Of a DNA stretch of 62,000 nucleotides, positions 12,901 through 24,672 are shown in pieces. A model generated the notes under the pieces. The model had not been told where the DNA came from, did no database searches, and saw only the letters and a list, made by a program, of their open reading frames with translations. The stretch lies in contig NW_019775402.1 in assembly GCF_001039355.2 (NCBI RefSeq), positions 292,080 to 354,079 on the forward strand. Reading direction: 5' to 3'. Positions within the stretch are counted from its first letter, which is position 1. Each line of letters starts with the position of its first letter. Position numbers and translations under genes: made by a program. The DNA is from Lingula anatina. Its lineage: Eukaryota; Brachiopoda; Lingulata; Lingulida; Lingulidae.

Positions 12901-15900
12901 TGCACCTCCGAGGTAGTAGCGCTGAGAATGAATGTGTATGCATGCATCTAGCACGTGCACATGCATGTTGTATTCTGTTTGTGATTGTTTTGTTACCATT
13001 ATTACGGTAAGCTTTCTATACCTTTGTGCCTTGCATGGGGTGTGAATGCACTGTTTGTTTATTTGTTTTTTGTTGATTATTTGTTCATCTTGTTAATGAA
13101 ATTGTTTAGCATTAATTAATAATGTTGTTAAATCACTGTCTGGAAAGCTGGCATGTGTAATTTGCATTTCATAATTTCATTTAACTGTAAAATGATTTTT
13201 GTATTGAAATATTCTCAGTTACTAAGAATGATTTTGATAAAGATTGCAGCAGTTGCTGTCAAGTTTTAATTTTTTTTTTCAAAAAAGCTGGCTTATAATC
13301 ATTGTTGTTTGATCTGCAAGTTGACTTAATATAATAATTACATCTTCACATATAATATCTATATATTCCAGTTTTTGGCATATTGTCTGCATTGTTTCGT
13401 ACCTCCCCATGATGTTACTCCAGTTTCCAATTTTTTTTTTTTTTTTCAATACTTACTTCTTGATATATGCATGTTGTTTGTACTAAAAGTTGGATATTTT
13501 CAGCTGTTTCATTGGCTATATAATCTCCCAATGAGAATCATATTTACAAATCTGCACGAGACCCGNACAATTTCATCATTATACGACATCATTCAATTGA
13601 CTTCGGCAATATTGGCAGGGTGGGACAACAGAGGGATTAGATTGCCTCCTTATGGTGAGCTAATTGTAACAAGACAGCTTGATAAGATTGGTTGTTACCA
13701 AGATGGGTTGTTTCAACTTGGCTGGAAACGCCGTTAATGTTAAATCTGACCTGCTTTGATAATGTAGTCAGTAAAGCACTAGAAATCCTAGAGTAACATT
13801 TTTCATGTAGCTTCAGAGATAAGTCCAAGTAATTGTGTTAACAAGAGCATGTGAATTCCATGGCTCACCTCTATGTACCCTGACCTAGTTTTGAATTTAG
13901 ACTCCAATTCTACATTGGGAAATGCTACCTAGTTTACTTTTTAAAGTAATCTGAAAAAGAAAGATTTCTTAGATACAGTGTACAAAAGACGAGAATGTTT
14001 AAGAGAAAGAAAATATTTTTTTACAAAGCAAAGCATAAAAACAAGACTGTTACAACTTTGTACTCATTTGATTCAAGTATCATTATGAAAAAAAGAAGCT
14101 TTTTAAAAATATTCGAGCAACAACACACTGCATTTGATAACTCGATTCTTAGATCAAGGGTATCTCACAGATTGAAAAATCTCTCAGAAAAAATCATTCA
14201 TCCCAATGTAGAATCTGAGTTTTCTTTTAAGACTTGGAATCAGGGTGTAGTATACTCCAATGCTGCTTCCTTACAACTTCTCCCCTCTCCTCACTCGGCA
14301 AAAACTGCTTGTTAATAATGATAATCCCAATGCTAGATTGTTAATTTCTGTATATTATTTTTGCAATGGGGAAAGAGACATTTGGACCAACTGACCTCTA
14401 CCTGCTGACAGCTGTGTGAGGGGGCTATCAATATTTATTAAAGGTCTTAAATGCTGTTTATATGAATGCTGACAGTTGGTGGTGCTGGGAGGCAATATAA
14501 TGGGGGTTCTACCTCTTGGGCATGCATGAGCCTCGTGTTCGCACATGCAGCATTTTCTTTCGATATTTTCCTGGTTTTTCTACTTCTTATTTATTTTCGT
14601 GTATATATTTTTACCATGTGTGTGAGTTCATATTTATGTGTATCCTTCAAACCTTGCTTATTTTATGTGTTTATTATTTTTATATATATGTTTGCATGGA
14701 AAGCTTTCGAATGCACCTCCGAGGTAGTAGCGCTGAGAATGAATGTGTATGCATGCATCTAGCACGTGCACATGCATGTTGTATTCTGTTTGTGATTGTT
14801 TTGTTACCATTATTACGGTAAGCTTTCTATACCTTTGTGCCTTGCATGGGGTGTGAATGCACTGTTTGTTTATTTGTTTTTTGTTGATTATTTGTTCATC
14901 TTGTTAATGAAATTGTTTAGCATTAATTAATAATGTTGTTAAATCACTGTCTGGAAAGCTGGCATGTGTAATTTGCATTTCATAATTTCATTTAACTGTA
15001 AAATGATTTTTGTATTGAAATATTCTCAGTTACTAAGAATGATTTTGATAAAGATTGCAGCAGTTGCTGTCAAGTTTTAATTTTTTTTTTTTTCAAAAAA
15101 GCTGGCTTATAATCATTGTTGTTTGATCTGCAAGTTGACTTAATATAATAATTACATCTTCACATATAATATCTATATATTCCAGTTTTTGGCATATTGT
15201 CTGCATTGTTTCGTACCTCCCCATGATGTTACTCCAGTTTCCAATTTTTTTTTTTTTTTTTCAATACTTACTTCTTGATATATGCATGTTGTTTGTACTA
15301 AAAGTTGGATATTTTCAGCTGTTTCATTGGCTATATAATCTCCCAATGAGAATCATATTTACAAATCTGCACGAGACCCGTGTTGAAAATAGGCATTTAA
15401 TCTGATAGAACAAAACAACTTGTGTGTTGAAGTTGTGTCTTACTGTCTCTGCCACCTAGAGGTGACCAATACTAAATTTACTGAGACTGCCATATATTTT
15501 ACCTATATTGACCAGTGAGAATGCTTTGAGTATTCAGCCCTTGCCATAACCTCAAAACTCTGACCAACCAGAATGCTGAAAGTATTCAGTCCTTACCACA
15601 AGTGCATAAAAATAAGCAGAGCAGTTCTGTCACCGTGGAAACTGGTGTAACATCACCATGGCAACAAACCCCTTGACTTTACACGTCCTTTGGTTTCTTT
15701 CCTATTTCAAGGTGATTCCCACAAGCTTACATCCAGGTTCCACCATGGATCCAAATCTTATGCCGACCCTTGCTGCACAGATGGGCCAATTACAACTCTC
15801 TGGAGCTTCGGTAGGGGAGGAACATGGACAGTTGTAAATTGTTGCTCTCTAAAAAGAAAAAAAAAAGAGATAGACCTGGGTGGCAGAGTTGCTATAATTG

Positions 15901-18900
15901 CTATTGTCAGTGATGACGATGGTGGTGATGAGGCTATTTTAATCCCCACATAAACTTTAAATGAGATGCAATTCTACACTTGGGTCTATGGATCTTTACG
16001 ATAACAATGTTGTTACTGATGATATGTTAATGATGATAAACATTATGAATTGTAGGATGGATGATGATAATGATGATGATGATTAATGAAGATGATCTTG
16101 ACATTTATACACTTATATTCAGCATTTGTTGAAGATTTTATGACAGACTTTATTTTTTGCCAGACATTTCATTTAGAAATTTTCATCTTTCAAATGGTTA
16201 CCCAGACTCTTAACTACTATATAATCTGTTATTGCGTATCATTAAATGTGTTAAGGAAGTTTACAAGAAGGTTTACATGCTGTTGAGGGACATTCTGAAA
16301 ATCATCCCACATTCGTATTTGTGTATTGGAGGTATTTATTGCAAATACAATATCTAAATTTTTGTGAGTTTATATATGTGTATGTACAAGAATGTACATT
16401 TGGAAAGCAAAAATATAAAAATTTGCTTTATATTTGACAAAGGAACAATGGTGAGAATAAAAACTTAAATTGATTTTATCATTAAGGGATGCAATTTTAA
16501 GGTTGTTAGGAACACAGAATGGTCGAACCAAGTGGTAACAGTTGTAAAAGAATTTGGAAAGGAAGCAAGTCCAGATTTACAAATGGCTTCTTGCAATTTT
16601 TTTGTCGTCAAAGTTGTTGTACATTGAGTACTATGGTTCTTTTTATGTTAGACGTGGTTCTTTTGAAAGTTGGTTCTTTCTTTGTTTTTTGGGGTTGAAA
16701 GGTTGTTGTTCTTTTGGATATAAGTCTACAATGGATGGAATGTTCTAGGTATAATATGCATGTTTGATTGTCTTATCATAGAATTTTAGGTGTAGGGATC
16801 AGTTTTGACAATATTAGCTAGTTGCTTCACTCCATATATAATCACAAATACACATATATATACATATAATCAGTAATGAGTAGGTTTTGTCTAGGACAGA
16901 GCTTTTGTACATAGCTAAGTGCATGTTGAATGATGTACATAGATTTTTCCCAGTTGTTTTCTTCTTAAACGTAATATTTTTGGTTTAACACTCCGTTCAC
17001 GGATATATAGAGATCAGCAAGTTTTTTTTTTAACGTGACTCTGAAAATGCAGAATAAAAATGGCATTTTTCTTTTTTTGATCAGCAACTAAGTGGAGTAG
17101 TTTTGAAAGGATTATGAATAGTTGGAAGATATAAGTTCAGATAGACTGAAAAGGATGCATTGGGATAAAATGGTGTTTGTGGAAGCTCAGTCCAGTGCAG
17201 AAGGCTTAAATGGTTTGACAAGGGCTTAAATCATTTGACAAGGGCTAAAATTGCAATTAAAAGCTCTATAAAGTACAGAAAGGTCATTGAGAATTCTGAT
17301 GTTCTCTGTCCTAAAGAAAATGCATTCAATATGTGTATAAGGGGGGGGGGGGGGGGGAAGGGAATGGCAGATGGAGTTGATGTTGAATGAGGATGCAGAT
17401 TTATATTTTAAAATAAGATGTTAAAAAAGGAAGATTTTCATTTTTATTCTTGGATTAGGCCTATGGTGACTGTGACCCTGGGGAGATGGGGAAAAGTGTT
17501 GAATTAGCCCTGATACTACTTTATAGCGATCCATATTACAGTTTATATTTAACGTTAAAACTCATAGTAATTCATATAAAGGTCCATATTGACCCATAAT
17601 GATTGCCTTTAATTAAGGTGGAATTTTGGTCAGATGGATTTTTTAATATACCTCAAAAAGTGGCTAACAATTCGGTATTATTGAAATAATTATGAAATGT
17701 TTAAGACCTGTGTTAATAATTATCAAGTGTTAAGGACCTGGGTGGTTGAGAGAAGGCATAGACCCTGTGCTGAATGTCGAGTAATAAGGGGTGTGTACAG
17801 TTTGTGTTCCTAGTGGCTAGTTGTTTTTGTCTTTGGGTTCTGTTGGCAAACAGTTTTGAAGAGCTGGGGAGACTTTGGTCACCTGTCCAAATTGCAGCCT
17901 CATTTTAGCACAGACTGAAATTGAGACTCCATTGATGGTAGTGGATAATGTAGACTTCTTCCATTTCTAAGTCTAGTCTTATCAAACCCAGAGGTAGTGT
18001 TTTGGGCAGTTCTTTATTGTATTCCACACTCTTTCAATGAATCAACATCTTGTTTGTCAAATAGGACTTTTCTGATTGTAGTCTATCTTGGAAAGGTTCT
18101 TTTTTTCCTGGGAATTTTTACGTGTACATACATATAATGGAAATGTTATGTTGTGCATTCGCTATATTTTATACCATTTAACATTCATCATAGTCACTTA
18201 TATTTTTAGGAAAGAAAGCTGCAATTATATTTTATTCTTTAGAAAGCTAGTCAAGAATTTTATATTTAATCCCGAAATAGATGTTTTTGTGTGACTGATG
18301 GATATTATATTGTTTACCATCTTACACGTGTGTGTTGGCTATAATGGAATCATTTTAATTAAATCAAAATTGCTTGTATCATTAAAATTTTGCTCATTTG
18401 GTGCAATTACATTCATTGTGAGAGAACCTTTCCAGATAGGCTGCATTGCTTGGCTGCCTTTTCAAGTTTTCTGACATTTCATTGGGTGCTGCCAAAGGTG
18501 AAGGTCACTTGAATCTGGTTGTCTGCTCTTCAGAAAGTCTTGTAGAACCGCTGCAGTAGATTGTTGTCTTCATTAGTATATATCAATTTCATAGTTACAA
18601 TTCCAGGTTATCCATTTAAATCTCGTTTTAAAGTTGATAAAAGGTCTGTGATGCGGTATATGTATGTTGTTGAACTCCATCATATATTTGGAATATGCTA
18701 TTATTTGCAATACATCATTGTTACGGAATACACTGTTTTTAGTCAAGTAATATTCAAACTATTCTATCAGAGTTTATGCTGTGGTTAGTTACCTGAAGTA
18801 TTCATCTTGGAAGCTACCTTAGAAAAATTGTTAATTTTACATTTGTTGCTAGTTTTTAATAGTCTCGAAGAAGGTTAACATTGTTGTATATTCTCCAAGC

Positions 18901-21900
18901 AGATGCCACCCCAAAGATGATAAGAAAAAATTGCACACACTGTTGATTATGATAAGTTTATATAAAATTGGTAATAATCGGAGAAGAATTTTTGTTACTC
19001 TTTTCACACAGAGCTTTGTTAATTGTTAAAAAAAGTATATAGATTGCATATTCATCTGTACTTTTAGCACCCAGGTTAAGTTATTTGACAACACGATGTT
19101 TATATGTTGTTATGTCTTATATACTCTACGATACAGTTGCTGCTGTCGACTATTTACTACAATAATGAAATGTAGATTCTTATTATATAATTTCTTGTAC
19201 AGGTTAAGTGTGTATTTAGCGCATTCATATATGACTTTGTTATTAATACAATTATTCTCAACCATTTTTCGAAGATGCCAAGATTTTAAATTATTTTTGT
19301 ACTGAATGTGATATGGTAACTTATATGGTAACAATATGGTAACTATATTGGTTTTCCTGATATTATTGGTTTGTAGAATGTAATGCATTCTTTTTGGTGC
19401 AGTTAAGACCTCACTTTTTATAGAAACATTGCTTTAAAGTGTGAAACAATATATTGTTTACTTGCTTCAGAATTAATGAAAAGTCACACCAAATTTTAAA
19501 CCATGAAGAAATTTGACCTTGATTGCTGCTCCCATATGACTATTGTTTTATCTTAGCCAGTTTACAACTAGATTTAAAATTGAAGAAATAAGCTCAATTC
19601 CAATGAAATTAGTTCTTACTTGCTTAGATTTGGTGTGCGTCCTTGTAATTTTGGTCTGTCTTGTGCAGTGGTGCACTCTACAGTTTCTATAACTAGCCAA
19701 GACAAGCTGGAGTGAAAGGTTGGTGTCACTGGGCTTATATGTATGCTTGGGAAATAACAAATTTTAACAGAGGAATTTTTAATGCTTGTTGCACCTGTCC
19801 AAGGACACTTGAGATCTTTCTTGAAGTTTCTGCTGACAGCAGCATATCCTCTTTCCACTGGTTGTTGAGGTTTTTACAAATGATGCCAGCTAGTGAAGGA
19901 AAGTTTCATTCAATACTTTTTCAAATAAAGTTATGTATACTGTTTTATCTGAGGTACAGCAAGGGTCGGATTGTGTAATTCACTTGTTGTGTTGTTGACA
20001 TTTTTAAGTTGTATAATCCGTATTAATTCATATTCCCCTTCTTATGATAGTTTGTTGTACAGGAAATAACTTTCACGTATTTAACTGATAAAGCATTAGA
20101 ACTTGGTTAATAGAAATTGTTAGAAGTTGCAGTGCAATGGAGAGGGATAAGACAAAGAATTCCATTGTTTGTTTTTTTGTAACATTCTCTGTCAACAAAA
20201 TCTTGTACTTAGTGAATTCAAATACTACGCTTATTAGGTAGAAGAGGATTATCTTGTACATATTTGAAATACTGCAGTATAAATAGCTTTTAGTTTGGTG
20301 GTAGGTCTTAGTAATCAAACATATTTAATTAAAAAAAGAGTTAAAATTGCATGGTCTTACAAGATTGTATAGGCAGTGTTATAAAACATTGTAAAAAAAA
20401 AATAAGGAAAAAGAAAATAAAGCTGCTGTTTTGTCAACATTAGTATCTATGGGTGGGCAGTTAATTGTGTATGCCATAATATTACTATACATAATTGGAT
20501 AACATATAATCATCATCAAGTTATTATCAAAGGCACAAATACATGTGGTATTATTGAAGCTAGTTAGATTTTAATACAGTTGAGTGTTTTATGTATATGC
20601 ACAGAGTGTGTATCTGCCCTTGAGTGTGTAATATACATATGTATATATGATATAAAATCAGTGTATGTATTGCATATACATAAGCACCCACATTTGTTTC
20701 CAAGGTGCTTTTTTTTGTGTTGAGTATGTAAAACCTTTTAAAAAATCATGTTAATGGAAGAGCATCACCCATGGCACTGGTGTTGACATTGCAACAGTTT
20801 GTCAAAATAATTACAGATTTAAAGATTTTTTTCTTCCGATAATTCTGTTGAGAGTTGAGTAGCAAAGCCATTGTAGTGTAGTGGAATAAAAGTGATGAAA
20901 ATGATTTTTTTATTTTTTGTTTTGAATATTTTTTCATGTTGTACTGTGAGAAGTATAACTTATTGCTGCAACTGTTGTGTAGGAAATAGGATCTGATTTA
21001 AAGTCCACTTTGCTTCTTTTGGAAGTTTATGAATTCAAGATACAGATTCTCATCCAATTTTACCCATAAAAATTGTTTAAAATTTATGTGGTATATGAAA
21101 AAAAGTCACATTCGTCTGGACCCAGTGTAAAGTTGAGAATCATAAAGACATTTATGTGCTCTGCGGTACGAGTATGAGTTTGGATTCACTGATGTACCAA
21201 TGAATGAAGGTTTGCAACCAAAATGCCACATGCTGGCATTAACCCTTGTTGAAGTTCCCGAGGAACCCTCCATAATTTAATAACATCTCAACTGCTGAGA
21301 CGAAATTATATTGTTGAAATTTTGGTACGGTATCACCCTCTTACATGCAATTGGACCTCATATTCCATAGCTCAGATCCATGTTTGTTCTTGCACAACAG
21401 TTACAGCATCAGTGGCTCCATCTTCAGTTTAATATTGAATCCCATTGCGGTTACACCAAACTTGGCTTCAAAGACATATGCCATTGGATTTTGTAGTAGA
21501 TTGATGCCTGCAGAGTCGTAGGTATGACCCTGTTGGTGCATGAATAAAGACCCATAGTGTTGTGTGTAACTAAAGCTCAACTATGAAGATAAAAATGTGG
21601 AGAAAATGGTTGCAGTCCTAATCAACGACCAGTTCTAATCAAGAAGACCACTGTGGACATTCCCAGAGAGATGGCAACCTCAACACTTGTTTCAAGTTTA
21701 CAAAGGAACACAAGGTAACAACCCAACCCCGATGTGGATTGTCTTGTTTGGTCACCATATTATACTGATATTAGCGCCATCTATCTTTTATATTATTCCT
21801 CAATAGTGGGTTTGCTTTGGTGGTGGCTTTTGCTTGACCAGAACCGTAGGCAAAAATCAGTCCTGGCAGACTGTGCGGTGCTGATACTTGGTGTCAAAAG

Positions 21901-24641
21901 AAACGGAATTTAAGCAGGAATTACCACACATTTAATAATTGTACTACCCATTTCAAATTTTTTTTTAATGAGTAATAATAATAATGTTCAGAGACAACAC
22001 CTCTCAAACTCGTTGCTGATATAATTTTGAAGTAAACATAACCTCGTCACTCGTTCTTGGCAAAGAAAATAAGAAGAAAACCTCAGCACCATGCATCTGC
22101 CGTAGTGTGATCTATGTTATTTACCTCTTCTCCACAGTACGAATTCTAGCCTAAATCATATTTATACCATATGGTGCATGGAATACCACTGCTCCTCTTT
22201 ACATATATTACATATTTTTCCGTATATATTTTATAGTTAGAAATTTAATCCTCACTGGTGTGGTTGTAGAGCTCAGCATTTTTATTCACAGCGTGATTGT
22301 GTATGTGGATAGTAAATAGGAACATGCACAAGCAAGACAGAAAACTAAGTCTAACCTCTGCTTTTATCTGTAATAGACTCTGGGATACTCTTGGCTTTAA
22401 CAGAAGGCTGGCATTGAGGGGACAGATAAGTACAGGCTTAGAAAACAAAGGTCTTGAAAGACACTCTGATTTTTGCTGTACTTTTCAACTTTGTGATTTG
22501 GCCAAAATTTTCAAAAATGTTGATAGTTTTAAAGGTTACTGTCACCATTTTGTACATATATTAAGGCCATATTGGGTAACTCTGCCTCTGTCTCAAAACA
22601 CTGCCATTTTGCTTTTTAAAAAATCATTGGCTGGCTCCAAAACCAAAAATATAACTAGATTCTAACAACCATAATTATTTGAACCTGTTTTTAATCACCC
22701 CAGTGAAGCTAGTTCCAATATCTCACACCTCGCTCCATAATGTTCCAATGGCATTGTCAACCATGGATTGCTGGCATTGTCAGAACTGATTCAAACAATC
22801 AAACCATACATATGTGTACAGTTTATGTATATATATACATGTACTTATAACTTTTATGTTAATATTATAATGCAATTTTTATCCACATATATTTAACTTA
22901 TTAATTGAGTTGGATTTCTTGTTCTTTGATGGATAATTCTAATAACTACTAGAGGTCATTATTTTCACTGGAGTCATTTATCTTTGGATTCAGTTTTTTA
23001 AACATTTCATTAACACAATGGGCAGTTCTATCTTTACTACAGGTAGCAGTTAACGCCTGCTTTTAAGTTTACTTTTTGCTTTGAGAGGGGCTTTGAGTAG
23101 TTGTAAGTAGTTCTAAGTTTTGCTTGCTAAGTTTCAAACCTTCCTGCTGTGTATGGAATGCATGGCAACAGTCACTTCAACAGCAGCAACTATGAAGCAA
23201 AAGCATCAAACAGGCAACTTGCTTAAGCACCAACTGTGTGGGTAATATTCCTTTGATGAGAACAATATGATTTTGTCAGGAAGAGTTGATGTTCTTCTGA
23301 ACAATCTTTAATGTTTTTTGGTGGCATACCAGTCGAGGGATGTCAACCACATCTGGTGTATGAGTTGTTTGTGTCTATATTGCTGTACCCCTAGCTAGAG
23401 AAGCTTTATACTTCACAGCACATGTAATACAACACCCTTTCACCTCATTATATCATATTGGACCTTAAAATGTATTGACCTTGACATCTCACAGGCCATG
23501 ACCTTGCCGCCTATAGGTTGTTGACCTTTGAAAACCCTCATCATATTTGACCTGAAAGTTTGTTGACCCTGACCCTCCACAGGCTGTGACCTTGACCCCT
23601 ACAGGTTGGTGACCTTAACCTTTGAAAACCTTCACCTTTATCAAATGTGACCCAAGGGGCGATTTACACATGTAGTGTTCTCTGACAAGCTTGGTAAGCT
23701 TCAGTATTTCCTGCTATGCATAGAGCATTGGGGTATGGGCATGTTAACAGGAAAATGTATAGTTTCTCCACTCTTTCCTCTCTCAGCAAGCATCTATGTA
23801 TGCATGCCATTTATTATAGCAGTACTCCACTATGTCGTTAAAAATATTACCGTTTAAAAGGTGAACCATCATCACTGCCTGTCACACTAAAATTGGTGTG
23901 ATCAAATTATGTAATTATCAAAAAAAGTATGAAGCATTTAGTACAAAACTCTTTTACACAAGTATATAGAAAAATAAACCTCCTTGGTATAACTTTTTTT
24001 CACTTTTACTTTGTTAAACACTGTGAGAGATGCTGTTTATTTTGTTGACCGTGAAGGAAAGTTGGAGCAGTGACTGTTTGTCTTTTATTTCAGTATATGC
24101 AGGCGGGACCCTACCACCAGATGGCCTACCCAGCAACTGCCACCACGCCCATTTTACAACAACAAATACAGTACGAGGTGAGTAGTTTTCAATCTTAGGC
24201 CACATTCAGAACAGTGGACTAACTAGTCCGAGAGTCAAATATGGCAACCCACTAAAAAGCTTGTCGTCTACTTCCCTAATAGGCACTGAATATATTCCCT
24301 GTGGGGAAGTATTTTAAGTGGGTCAGCCATATTTGACCCTCCGGCTGGTTAGTCCACTGTTCTGAATGCCTTACGCAGGTGCAGAGGCCTTCTTTTGGGT
24401 CTTCCAGAAGACAGTCAAATTTTTTTCAAGTTTACATTGACAGGCATCTAATTTTCCTGTCAGAAGATGATCAAAAATGGAGGATGAATCAACAAAGATA
24501 AATTGGGAAGACTGCCAGAAAATGTCTCGGGATCTGCCAATTGCCAATGGTTTGGTGTATGGATATTAAACAGAGGAATTTTTGCAAATTAACCAGTCTT
24601 GTACCACTCACAGTTCTAAGCTTTTCTTGTAGGTAATATAT

Positions 24642-24672
<31 letters not shown>

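Noticed and set aside
13375-13737. Open frame running across the 'n'
   Set aside because: It exists only because the two contig ends are joined there, so it is an assembly chimera.
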